This document shows positions 8,753-15,807 of a DNA stretch of 64,000 nucleotides, piece by piece (the first letter of the stretch is position 1; the number at the start of each line of letters is the position of its first letter). This stretch comes from CAYVTZ01 sp964454685 (GTDB lineage: Bacteria > Bacillota > Clostridia > Christensenellales > Christensenellaceae), in NCBI GenBank assembly GCA_964454685.1, contig CAYVTZ010000002.1:62001-126000 (forward strand). The letters are read 5' to 3'. The position numbers and the translations under genes were made by a program. The notes beneath the pieces were generated by a model. The model was not told where the DNA came from. It worked only from the letters and a program-made list of their open reading frames with translations, and did no database searches.

Positions 8753-9754
8753 TCACATCACGCCCTTCAACACCCGCACCTTTTCCATCAATGCTTGAAA
8801 CTGTGCCGGCGTCAAGGACTGCGGGCCATCGCACAATGCGTGCGCAGGGTCGTTGTGCACCTCGATCATCAGTCCGTCCGCACCCGCCGCTACGGCAGCC
8901 AGCGCCAACGGCTCCACCATATAGGACAATCCCGCCGCATGGCTGGGGTCGATCACAATGGGCAAATGAGAAAGCCGCTTGACCGCAGGAATCGCGCTGA
9001 TGTCCAGCGTATTACGTGTGTAATTTTCAAAGGTGCGAATGCCCCGTTCACATAATATCACATTTTCGTTGCCTTGCGACATAATATATTCCGCACTCAT
9101 CAGCCATTCTTCGATGGTGTTGGATAGCCCGCGCTTGAGCAAAATCGGGTTGCGGATCATGCCCACCTCTTTGAGCAAATCAAAATTCTGCATATTGCGC
9201 GCCCCCACCTGAATCATATCCGCCTTCTGTGCAAACAGTTCCACATATTTGGGGGACATGATCTCCGTCACAAACGGAATTTTCGCCTGTTTGCTCGCCT
9301 CGCACAGCAAGTCCATACCTTCTTCGCCCAAACCTTGGAACGAATAAGGCGAGGTGCGCGGCTTGAACGCACCGCCACGCAAAATGTCGCCGCCGCTTTG
9401 TTTAACGCTGTTTGCAACCGAGCTTAGCTGCTCTTGCGATTCCACCGAACACGGCCCCGCCATCACGCACAATCCGCCACCCCCAATTTTCACACCGCTT
9501 ACATCAATCACGGAATCTTCGGGGTGAAACTTACGGTTTGCTTTCTTATACGGCTCTTGTACCGATACCACGCGATCCACGCCGGGTAGCATGGAGATCG
9601 CTTCCTTGTCCACCGTATACGTATCGCCGATTACGCCCAGCACCACGCATTCCACACCGCTGTTCTCCTGCACATTCATGCCCAGTCTGGTCAGGCATCC
9701 CACCACGTCCTGTGTTTCGTCCACACTGGCGCTGTTCTTCATCACTACGATCAT
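8753..9754 (-). CDS. aroF: DAHP synthase, type I-beta, with N-terminal ferredoxin-like regulatory domain
   Basis: Condenses PEP and erythrose-4-phosphate, the committed step. Residues 1-70 form the ferredoxin-like (FL) domain seen in Thermotoga-type enzymes, where it confers Tyr/Phe inhibition. The barrel carries AGPCSVESQEQL, RGGAFKPRTSPYSFQG, VGARNMQNF, CERGIRTFE and DPSHAAG. 333 aa. AGGAGG lies 9-10 bases before the ATG. It heads the aro operon and sits behind a leader peptide and terminator (see 9780-9929), so transcription is probably set by aromatic amino acid supply. A close paralogue starts at 10286 on the other strand. Confidence 0.95.
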   Translation of the reverse strand: MIVVMKNSASVDETQDVVGCLTRLGMNVQENSGVECVVLGVIGDTYTVDKEAISMLPGVDRVVSVQEPYKKANRKFHPEDSVIDVSGVKIGGGGLCVMAGPCSVESQEQLSSVANSVKQSGGDILRGGAFKPRTSPYSFQGLGEEGMDLLCEASKQAKIPFVTEIMSPKYVELFAQKADMIQVGARNMQNFDLLKEVGMIRNPILLKRGLSNTIEEWLMSAEYIMSQGNENVILCERGIRTFENYTRNTLDISAIPAVKRLSHLPIVIDPSHAAGLSYMVEPLALAAVAAGADGLMIEVHNDPAHALCDGPQSLTPAQFQALMEKVRVLKGVM

Positions 9755-9780
9755 CTTCTTATCCTCCTAAAGCTTTCCTC

Positions 9781-9820
9781 TAAAATGAAAAAGGCTGCGA
9801 GCGTCGTCTTGCTCACAGCC
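9781..9820 (-). terminator. Leader terminator (attenuator) before aroF
   Basis: On the minus strand GGCTGTGAGC (9820-9811) pairs with GCTCGCAGCC (9802-9793), 10 bp with one G-U pair and an 8-base loop, followed by TTTTTCATTTT. It lies after the aroF promoter and leader peptide and only about 25 bases before the aroF start region, so it can only act on the aroF leader transcript. The loop repeats a 9-mer (GCAAGACGA) found in the leader ORF. Confidence 0.88.
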
Positions 9821-9836
9821 ACATAAACACATGAAT

Positions 9837-9848
9837 TTGCAAAACGAT
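9837..9848 (-). promoter_or_regulatory. Candidate switching segment of the aroF leader
   Basis: On the minus strand this segment reads ATCGTTTTGCAA. It can pair over 12 bp (one G-U) with TTGCAAGACGAT at 9919-9908 inside the leader ORF, or over 9 bp (one G-U) with GCAAGACGA at 9812-9804, which covers the terminator loop and the last two bases of its 5' arm. The two pairings exclude each other. It begins 4 bases after the leader stop codon. Confidence 0.6.
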
Positions 9849-9851
9849 TCT

Positions 9852-9929
9852 CTAAACGATAAAAACACCATGGCGATAAAACGCGCCATAGCTAAACGTA
9901 AAGCTAAATCGTCTTGCAACATTTTGCAT
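9852..9929 (-). CDS. Phe/Tyr-rich leader peptide of the aro operon, 25 aa
   Basis: An ATG at 9929 is preceded by AAAGGAG (9945-9939) at a 9-base spacing, a stronger ribosome site than many real genes here. The 25-codon frame ends in TAG at 9852. Phe is encoded at positions 8, 10, 12, 17 and 23 (all TTT) and Tyr at 14 and 18, so 7 of 25 codons are aromatic, concentrated as RRFSFTFSYGAFYRHG. It lies between a strong promoter and an intrinsic terminator in front of aroF. Leader peptides of this kind drive ribosome-mediated attenuation in proteobacterial pheA and trp operons; the role here is inferred. Confidence 0.8.
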   Translation of the reverse strand: MQNVARRFSFTFSYGAFYRHGVFIV

Positions 9930-9957
9930 GTCTTTGCACTCCTTTGTTAATATGAAT

Positions 9958-9986
9958 ATTATACCCCTCCCCGCATTTTATTTCAA
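9958..9986 (-). promoter_or_regulatory. aroF operon promoter
   Basis: Minus-strand TTGAAA (9986-9981), 17-base spacer, TATAAT (9963-9958). The predicted start is near 9951, about 6 bases before the leader peptide's AAAGGAG. Confidence 0.85.
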
Positions 9987-10032
9987 TATATATTTTTTTC
10001 GAAAAAATATTACAATTTTATTACGAAAACAC

Positions 10033-10047
10033 TTTACAAGTTGTAAA
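10033..10047. promoter_or_regulatory. 15-bp palindrome, possible operator or -35 region
   Basis: TTTACAAGTTGTAAA is a perfect dyad with a single central base. The same TTTACA could be the -35 of a plus-strand promoter with TATTGT at 10056-10061 (17-base spacer). It may be a repressor site between the divergent genes; no regulator can be named. Confidence 0.4.
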
Positions 10048-10074
10048 AGATATGATATTGTATCAATAAAGCAA

Positions 10075-10134
10075 GTGATTTTTTTTATAATGTTCCTCCA
10101 GTACTATAATTTGCAGAGAGAAGCCCGCGTATAA
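10075..10134 (+). CDS. Possible aromatic-rich leader peptide before the second DAHP synthase, 19 aa
   Basis: From GTG 10075 the frame reads IFFIMFLQYYNLQREARV after the initiator, with three Phe and two adjacent Tyr codons, and stops in the loop of the terminator at 10121-10146. There is no Shine-Dalgarno before the GTG or before the internal ATG at 10090, so translation would need a near-leaderless start. It is included because an otherwise unexplained terminator directly follows it. Confidence 0.3.
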   Translation: MIFFIMFLQYYNLQREARV

Positions 10135-10146
10135 CGGGCTTTTTTC
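10121..10146 (+). terminator. Intrinsic terminator inside the leader of the second DAHP synthase gene
   Basis: AAGCCCG (10121-10127), 7-base loop, CGGGCTT (10135-10141), then TTTTT. No plus-strand gene lies upstream that would need it, so it must end a transcript begun in the divergent region: a leader attenuator or a short RNA. Confidence 0.75.
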
Positions 10147-10223
10147 CTGTTTGTTTGGCGTACCCTGATTGTCACAAGTTCGTAACATTCCCTGCCTGCC
10201 GTAAGCTTCACAAATGCTCGCTA

Positions 10224-10252
10224 TTGCCAATCTGTTCCTTTTCCTGTATCAT
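10224..10252 (+). promoter_or_regulatory. Promoter of the second DAHP synthase gene
   Basis: TTGCCA (10224-10229), 17-base spacer, TATCAT (10247-10252). The start would be near 10260, about 25 bases before the ATG. It is downstream of the 10121-10146 terminator and would bypass it. Confidence 0.65.
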
Positions 10253-10285
10253 GTTTGTGAATTATGATGACAGAGGTACAAATCC

Positions 10286-11299
10286 ATGATTATTATTGTA
10301 AAGCCAAATACGCCCAAACCGCAGGTGCAGAAGTTCATCGAAAATTTAGAGCATCAGCATTTTAAAATCCACCTAAGCGAAGGTGAGAACACCACCATCA
10401 TCGGTCTTGTGGGCGATACCTCCATATTGGATATCGATTCGCTCAAGGCATACGATATTGTCGAGGATGTGCGCCGTGTTTCCGAACCGTATAAAAAGGC
10501 AAATCGCAAATTCCATAACGACGATACCGTTGTCGAGGTCGGCGGCAAAAAAATAGGCAACGGGCATTTTGCCGTCATTGCCGGACCCTGCTCCGTAGAG
10601 AGCGAGCAGCAAATCTTGGAAATCAACCGGCAGATCGCCAAAAGCGGCGCAAACTTTTTGCGTGGCGGCGCATTCAAGCCGCGTACCTCTCCCTACGCGT
10701 TTCAAGGCTTGCAGGGCGAAGGGCTGGATATGCTTGTCGCCGGAAGGCAGCAATATCACCTGCCCGTCGTGACCGAAATCATGGGCATTTCGGATATCCC
10801 ACTCTTTGCAAGCGTAGACATCATTCAGGTTGGCGCGCGCAATATGCAGAATTTTCGTTTACTGAAAGAATTGGGCAAGCTCAAACAGCCAATCCTGCTG
10901 AAGCGGGGGCTTGCCAATACCATCGAAGAATTTTTGATGAGCGCAGAATATATCATGGCAGGCGGCAACGAAAATGTCATACTGTGCGAACGCGGCATTC
11001 GCACCTTTGAAACCTTCACACGCAATACCTTTGACGTCAGCGCGATTCCGATTTTAAAGCGCTTGTCTCATTTGCCCGTTATCGCGGATCCCAGCCATGC
11101 AGGCGGCTTGGACTGGCTGGTAGAGCCGCTTTCCAAGGCAGCCATCGCAGCAGGCGCGGACGGTTTGATGATCGAGGTGCATAACGATCCCCCCAACGCA
11201 CTTTCCGATGGTCAGCAATCGCTCACTCCGCAGCGATTCGATGCGCTGATGCAGACGCTGCGTCCCTTCCTTGCACTGGAGGGTAAAACCGTCGATTGA
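10286..11299 (+). CDS. DAHP synthase, type I-beta (second isoenzyme)
   Basis: A paralogue of the aroF product with the same architecture: ferredoxin-like domain (residues 1-70), then barrel motifs AGPCSVESEQQI, RGGAFKPRTSPYAFQG, VGARNMQNF, CERGIRTFETFTRNTFD and DPSHAGG. 337 aa. AGAGGT precedes ATG 10286. It is monocistronic and divergent from aroF. Two isoenzymes with separate controls usually answer to different aromatic end products; which one this senses cannot be told. Confidence 0.95.
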   Translation: MIIIVKPNTPKPQVQKFIENLEHQHFKIHLSEGENTTIIGLVGDTSILDIDSLKAYDIVEDVRRVSEPYKKANRKFHNDDTVVEVGGKKIGNGHFAVIAGPCSVESEQQILEINRQIAKSGANFLRGGAFKPRTSPYAFQGLQGEGLDMLVAGRQQYHLPVVTEIMGISDIPLFASVDIIQVGARNMQNFRLLKELGKLKQPILLKRGLANTIEEFLMSAEYIMAGGNENVILCERGIRTFETFTRNTFDVSAIPILKRLSHLPVIADPSHAGGLDWLVEPLSKAAIAAGADGLMIEVHNDPPNALSDGQQSLTPQRFDALMQTLRPFLALEGKTVD

Positions 11300-11335
11300 T
11301 CCCGTGGGTTTTCCAAACCCCTGTTGTTTCAATTT

Positions 11336-11381
11336 AGCCGCGCGCCGGGAAAAGGATTTCGCTTCCCTTGCGTGGCTTTTT
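11336..11381 (+). terminator. Terminator of the second DAHP synthase gene
   Basis: AGCCGCGC (11336-11343) pairs with GCGTGGCT (11370-11377), and an inner GGGAA/TTCCC extends the stem; TTTTT follows. The stem has one G-U pair and a small internal loop. Confidence 0.6.
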
Positions 11382-11470
11382 GCTTCTTTGTCGTAAAGTT
11401 TCCCCCGCCAACTTCACAGCTTGTTTCCCGTTTTCGAACCGCGTCACCCACCGCTTGCACCAAATTATGA

Positions 11471-11499
11471 TTGTAATTTTACGAAAAATCGTGTAGACT
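11471..11499 (+). promoter_or_regulatory. Promoter of the NlpC/P60 gene
   Basis: TTGTAA (11471-11476), 17-base spacer, TAGACT (11494-11499). The predicted leader is long, about 170 bases. Confidence 0.6.
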
Positions 11500-11677
11500 A
11501 TGAATAAATTATTAAATTTTAGACATATTTTCGTATTTTAGAGTTATGTTATACATTGCGGTCAACATTTTTGTGGCATCCGCACGGGTGTCGATATCTT
11601 ACCGCATCAACGCCGCGAGAGATGCGCGGTATTGCTTCATCAGTTGATTAGATTCGGTACATTGCATTGGAGGCAAA

Positions 11678-13120
11678 ATGGTCAAGAAGGTTTGTGGAAT
11701 TATTTTAACAGCGGCACTCATTGTTTCGTTGTATCCTGCCGGCGCGTTCGCAGCCGAGCGTTACGAAATTTTGCAGGTAGGCGATGAAGATCAATGGGTT
11801 TTAGAGTTGCAGCAAAAGCTGAATCAAGAAGGTCTGCTGCGTGTTCCCGCAACGGGCTACTTTGGAACCAACACACAGAATGCAGTATTGGAATTTCAAA
11901 AGAAAAACGGTCTTTCCAGCGATGGAAAAGCCGGCCCTCAAACGCGCGAATTGCTGCTGGGCAAGTCTTACGCCCCCATTTCGGATGATCGTAAAGTGAC
12001 CTCCTACGTCGGTGGCGTTGTGCTGCCGCCGCTGGATCTCAACAACCCTCAACCGAGCGCCAGCGCGCCGCCGGAGCAGCAGCCCAACAGTGGTTTTGTA
12101 AACCTCAACCCCGGTGATAAAGGACCTGTCGTCACCGCGTTGCAGGAAAAGCTTAAAGAACTGGAATATTATGAATACGCAACCATCACGGGATATTATG
12201 GCCCCGTGACGGAAGAAGCCGTGAAAAAATTCCAACGTACCAACGGTCTTACCGTAGACGGCATTTGGAAAAAAGACGCGCAAGCGTTGCTGGATGGTCA
12301 GGGCGAGCAAGGTGCGCGCTCCTATATGATGTATCTGGGTGACAGCGGTGATGATGTCAAAGCCATGCAACAGCGGCTGAAGGAACTAAAATATTTCAAT
12401 GGCGAGGCAACCGGTTACTACGGCGAGGTCACCTTTGAAGCGGTCAAGCAGTTCCAAAGCCTGAACGGGCTGACCGTAGATGGCAAAGCAGGTCAGAACA
12501 CGCGCAATATCCTGTTCTCGGAAGAAGCTAAGGCAGCCTCCGGCTCAGTAGCAAAGCCGTCCGCAAGCCCCTCGCCTTCCGCAAAGCCGGAGGAATCCAA
12601 AGCGCCGACAGAGTCTGCGAAGCCGGAAGCATCCGCAAAGCCGGAGGCGTCCGCAAAACCGGAAGCCACACCGACTCCGGAGCCAACTCCCAAGCCGGAG
12701 CCGACCCCGGAGCCACCCGCAGCCGTTCAGCCGTCGGGTGAAGGTTTGGATCGCATGATCTCCATTGCAAAAGAGCAAATGGGCAAGCCGTACAGCTATG
12801 GCTCCAACGGCCCCAATTCGTTTGACTGTTCCGGATTTGTATACTATTGTATGAAGAATGCAGGCATTTCCGCCAGCCGTTTAAGCTCTGCGGGGTATGC
12901 AACCTCGTCTTGGGCAGATGTTCCCGATAAAGGTTCACTAAGCGTTGGCGATTTGGTCTATTTCCGATCGGATACCGGTTCTGCGGTCAGCCACATTGGC
13001 ATTTATCTTGGCGGCGGCAGCATGATTCATGCAGCGCCTTCCAGTGGCGGCGTCAGCATCAGTTCCATTTCATCGGGGTATTACGATCGTAATTATCTCG
13101 GCGCAAAGCGCATTTCTTAA
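11678..13120 (+). CDS. Secreted cell-wall hydrolase: three PG-binding domains plus NlpC/P60
   Basis: 480 aa. A Sec signal peptide (about 1-25, ending AFAA) leads to three peptidoglycan-binding type 1 repeats (about 28-93, 146-208, 219-280), a Pro/Lys/Glu linker (about 285-362) built of short AKPEAS-like repeats, and a C-terminal NlpC/P60 endopeptidase. The catalytic triad is visible: Cys384 in FDCSGF, His439 in SHIGIYLG and His451 in MIHAAPS. Such enzymes cleave D-Glu-DAP stem-peptide bonds during wall growth or division. TGGAGG lies just before the ATG. It has its own promoter and terminator, so it is probably monocistronic. Confidence 0.93.
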   Translation: MVKKVCGIILTAALIVSLYPAGAFAAERYEILQVGDEDQWVLELQQKLNQEGLLRVPATGYFGTNTQNAVLEFQKKNGLSSDGKAGPQTRELLLGKSYAPISDDRKVTSYVGGVVLPPLDLNNPQPSASAPPEQQPNSGFVNLNPGDKGPVVTALQEKLKELEYYEYATITGYYGPVTEEAVKKFQRTNGLTVDGIWKKDAQALLDGQGEQGARSYMMYLGDSGDDVKAMQQRLKELKYFNGEATGYYGEVTFEAVKQFQSLNGLTVDGKAGQNTRNILFSEEAKAASGSVAKPSASPSPSAKPEESKAPTESAKPEASAKPEASAKPEATPTPEPTPKPEPTPEPPAAVQPSGEGLDRMISIAKEQMGKPYSYGSNGPNSFDCSGFVYYCMKNAGISASRLSSAGYATSSWADVPDKGSLSVGDLVYFRSDTGSAVSHIGIYLGGGSMIHAAPSSGGVSISSISSGYYDRNYLGAKRIS

Positions 13121-13148
13121 TCAGCGCAAACGCAAAATGATGTATGGC

Positions 13149-13187
13149 AGAGTCCCTGTTTTGATGTTCACGGCAGGGGCTCTCTTC
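13149..13187 (+). terminator. Terminator after the NlpC/P60 gene
   Basis: AGAGTCCCTG (13149-13158) pairs with CAGGGGCTCT (13174-13183) with one G-U pair; the following tract (CTTCATT) is only moderately T-rich. Confidence 0.55.
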
Positions 13188-13236
13188 ATTCCGATTTCAC
13201 TTTCCCTTTTCCACAGATCAAAGATTTGGAGGCGCT

Positions 13237-14337
13237 ATGCCGGAACGCATGAAAGATCAATATTACAATGCAGATTCCCTTCATCAGTTTGCACTGCGTG
13301 TAAACGCTGTATCCCCTTTGTTTCAGCCCGATGATTTTGTCCGCGAGATTATGGACGAAACTTGGGCTGAACTCGGGCTGAAAGCCTGTATGCGGAAAAT
13401 CACAATCCAGTTGGGAAAATATTTACCGACAGCGTATGAACAAGCTCTGCGTGTTCTCGATCAAGTCGCGGCAGGCTATCCTGCCGGTTATCATGATAAC
13501 GCATTGCTCTACTTTCCAGATTTCGTAGAAGTCTTTGGTCAGGATGTGCGCCATTGGGATATCTCCATTGCCGCATTGGAGCGATACACCGCGCTCTCCA
13601 CGTCCGAGTTTGCCGTTCGTCCGTTTCTCTTAAACCATGCGGAGCGAATGATGGCTCAGATGCTCGCTTGGACAGATCACGAAAACGAGCACGTCAGGAG
13701 GCTTGCCAGCGAGGGATGCCGCCCTGCCCTGCCGTGGGCACAAGCGCTGCCCGATTTTAAAAAAGATCCATCTCCGGTTCTCGAAGTTTTAGCACGTCTG
13801 AAAGCCGACCCTTCTGCGTATGTTCGCAAAAGCGTGGCAAACAACCTCAACGACATCTCGAAAACACATCCGAGCCTCATTGCCCAAATCGTAAAGGACT
13901 GGTACGGCAAATGCGATCATACCGACTGGATCGTCAAGCACGGATGCAGAACGCTTTTAAAAAACGGAAGCAGCGATGTCCTAGGCATTTTCGGGTTCGG
14001 CGATGCCGATTGTGTCCGTATTCGCGGCTTTGCACTCCATGCCGCATCTGTGCGCAGTGGCGGCACACTAACCTTCTCCTTTGAGGTAGCGTCCGAAGCT
14101 TCATCCAAAGTGCGGCTGGAGTACGGCATTGATTATGTAAAAGCAAACGGCAGGCGCACCCGTAAAATATTCCAGATTTCAGAACCCTATTTCAAACATG
14201 GCACAAAAAAAACGTATCAGAAAAACCATTCCTTTGCCGATGTCAGTTCGCGCAAGCATTACCCCGGCGTGCATTCAATCACTCTAATCGTAAACGGTGT
14301 CGCCCGTGATACGCTAGACTTCGAAGTGTTATTCTAG
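13237..14337 (+). CDS. alkC: DNA alkylation repair glycosylase, AlkC-like (HEAT-like repeats plus Ig-like domain)
   Basis: 366 aa. The N-terminal two thirds is all-helical with HEAT-like repeats (FVREIMDETW, ENEHVRRLASEGCRPALPW, SAYVRKSVANNLNDISK), the AlkD/AlkC fold that excises methylated bases without flipping them. Residues about 265-366 form a beta-rich tail with FSFEVASEAS and HSITLIVNG, fitting the Ig-like domain known on one AlkC subgroup. That subgroup is reported to act on 3-methylcytosine as well as 3-methyladenine. GGAGG stands 7 bases before ATG 13237. Function is inferred from fold and motifs. Confidence 0.85.
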   Translation: MPERMKDQYYNADSLHQFALRVNAVSPLFQPDDFVREIMDETWAELGLKACMRKITIQLGKYLPTAYEQALRVLDQVAAGYPAGYHDNALLYFPDFVEVFGQDVRHWDISIAALERYTALSTSEFAVRPFLLNHAERMMAQMLAWTDHENEHVRRLASEGCRPALPWAQALPDFKKDPSPVLEVLARLKADPSAYVRKSVANNLNDISKTHPSLIAQIVKDWYGKCDHTDWIVKHGCRTLLKNGSSDVLGIFGFGDADCVRIRGFALHAASVRSGGTLTFSFEVASEASSKVRLEYGIDYVKANGRRTRKIFQISEPYFKHGTKKTYQKNHSFADVSSRKHYPGVHSITLIVNGVARDTLDFEVLF

Positions 14338-14377
14338 CCTGCTCTTACCGTTCACATATCTTTGATACACACAAAAA

Positions 14378-14410
14378 AGCCTGTTGTCTGCGGCTTGCAG
14401 ACAACAGGCT
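14378..14410. terminator. Bidirectional terminator between convergent genes
   Basis: AGCCTGTTGTCTGC (14378-14391) and GCAGACAACAGGCT (14397-14410) form a perfect 14-bp stem with a 5-base loop. An A-run on the left gives T6 for the minus strand and CGTTTTA follows on plus, so it serves alkC and the lipoprotein gene at 14445. Confidence 0.93.
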
Positions 14411-14444
14411 CGTTTTACCTTACTTTCATAGGAAACCTCATGCG

Positions 14445-15545
14445 CTAAAAATCCAGATTGCTGATCGCGATGTCCGCGTCCTCTTTCCAATCCTCCATGG
14501 TGTCTTCCCACACGTCGTCCTGCTGATCCTGCACATACTCCTCGCGCAAGTCATCCTTGATTTCCTCAAACTCCACCGGCCCGGGCTGCATCCGTTTCAC
14601 CAACATCAGCTTCACATACCGGCTGCCGTTTGCCAGCACCGGACTAAATTCACCCGGAGTCTCAAGCTGCGCCGCCGCATCCTCAATCACAGGTATGATG
14701 CCCGCGTCTGGGATCACCAGATACCCTTGTGTGCGGTACGGCTCCTGCTTCATAGTCTCTTCCACGCCGATTTCCTGAATCAGGCGGTCCATCGTTTCCT
14801 CGTCGTTGCATGCCTCCAGCGCCGCTAGATTTTCATGCTCTACCATCAAAATCTTCACATAGGCCGCGTTGTCCGGATAATGATAATATGGCACATCCGA
14901 CCCTTGCAGCTGTAAATACTGTTTGGGGTTTTCCTGTGCCTGCACCTCCTGCTTTTGTGCAAGATCGTTAAAATATCCCTGCACCGCTTCGTTCGAGGTA
15001 TCCACGTCGCTGTAAACCGCATCCCGCAGCATCCTTTCGGTTTCCTGCTGTATCAGCTCCTCGAGTATACTTTCTTTAGACAAATTATGCTTCGCCAAAT
15101 ATTCTTCATAAAGACGCTGCGTCTCTGCCTCCACGTTGATGGAAGCATCCTTTTTCTTTTGTACCGTCTCGAAAATCGTCTGCCGTATGTTGTTCAGCTT
15201 ATCATCCGCTTCACGCTCCAGCTCTCTTTTGCGTTCCGCCGAAATCGTCAGACCCTTTTTCTCCGCATTCTGGCGCACCAAAGCCTTGGAAACCTCCTCA
15301 TCCACCACCGCACTTTTTAAGTCCTCGTAAATGGATTTATTCGAGCTGGTCTGCAGCTCGCTCAAGTTGATGCCAATTTTCTGGATATAGCCTGTTAAGG
15401 TCTGATAAACACGCTCTGCCGTAATCTGCTCTCCGTTCACACGCAAAACCACGGTGTCGGGATCAATGTTGCTGGAACAGCCTGTCAGCAGTGCAGCCGC
15501 CAGTGTCAAAGATATTGCTGCAAAAATGAAGCGCTTCACGGTCAC
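14445..15545 (-). CDS. SurA/PrsA-like lipoprotein, likely extracytoplasmic foldase
   Basis: 366 aa with a lipoprotein signal: positively charged start, hydrophobic stretch, lipobox LLTGC at about 18-22. The following part (VVLRVNGEQITAERVYQTL) is typical of SurA N-terminal chaperone domains. A long charged coiled-coil middle follows, and the C-terminal third resembles a diverged parvulin fold without an obvious active site. Start is GTG 15545 with AAAGGA upstream; GTG two codons later is possible. It would act at the outer membrane face on secreted proteins. The gene is monocistronic and divergent from the PurF-like gene. Confidence 0.75.
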   Translation of the reverse strand: MTVKRFIFAAISLTLAAALLTGCSSNIDPDTVVLRVNGEQITAERVYQTLTGYIQKIGINLSELQTSSNKSIYEDLKSAVVDEEVSKALVRQNAEKKGLTISAERKRELEREADDKLNNIRQTIFETVQKKKDASINVEAETQRLYEEYLAKHNLSKESILEELIQQETERMLRDAVYSDVDTSNEAVQGYFNDLAQKQEVQAQENPKQYLQLQGSDVPYYHYPDNAAYVKILMVEHENLAALEACNDEETMDRLIQEIGVEETMKQEPYRTQGYLVIPDAGIIPVIEDAAAQLETPGEFSPVLANGSRYVKLMLVKRMQPGPVEFEEIKDDLREEYVQDQQDDVWEDTMEDWKEDADIAISNLDF

Positions 15546-15730
15546 TTCCGATCCTTTCCGATTCGCTGTGCACGAACCTTCTCTTACTATCTTTTTTATT
15601 ATAGTATATTCAACAAAATTGAGACATAGATGAATTGTAAAGCTTTTATGAATTTCCGTTTACAAATGCGTTTTTTTGCGCGCGACCCCCGCGCCATGAA
15701 ATTTTTCCGCTATGATTTTTCATACAGCCG

Positions 15731-15739
15731 TGATATAAT
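15731..15739 (+). promoter_or_regulatory. Extended -10 promoter of the PurF-like operon
   Basis: TGATATAAT is a TGn-extended -10 (TATAAT at 15734-15739). No good -35 is present at the expected distance. The leader would be about 60 bases. Confidence 0.55.
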
Positions 15740-15807
15740 GATGCAGTAGAAACATCGGCTGCGCAACGTTGCGGCCAGGGCAAAACGGAATATGGAGGAA
15801 TAAAGCA

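Larger units (their letters stand above)
9930..10285. other. Divergent control region between two DAHP synthase genes
   Basis: No full gene. It holds the aroF promoter (minus), a 15-bp palindrome TTTACAAGTTGTAAA (10033-10047), a short aromatic-rich frame (10075-10134), a plus-strand terminator (10121-10146) and the promoter of the second DAHP synthase gene (10224-10252). Confidence 0.7.
11300..11677. other. Intergenic region before the NlpC/P60 gene
   Basis: Contains the terminator of the DAHP synthase gene (11336-11381), a promoter (11471-11499) and a leader of about 170 bases. Within the leader ACCGCATC (about 11601-11608) can pair with GATGCGCGGT (about 11621-11630) with a 2-base bulge. 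It does not match the riboswitches I checked by eye (c-di-AMP, c-di-GMP). Confidence 0.5.

Noticed and set aside
9755..9951. T-box riboswitch before aroF
   Set aside because: Amino acid genes of Firmicutes often have one, but the conserved T-box sequence (AGGGTGGNACCGCG) and specifier loop are absent; the leader-peptide model explains the region better.
11500..11677. c-di-AMP or c-di-GMP riboswitch
   Set aside because: The conserved cores of both classes are not present by eye.
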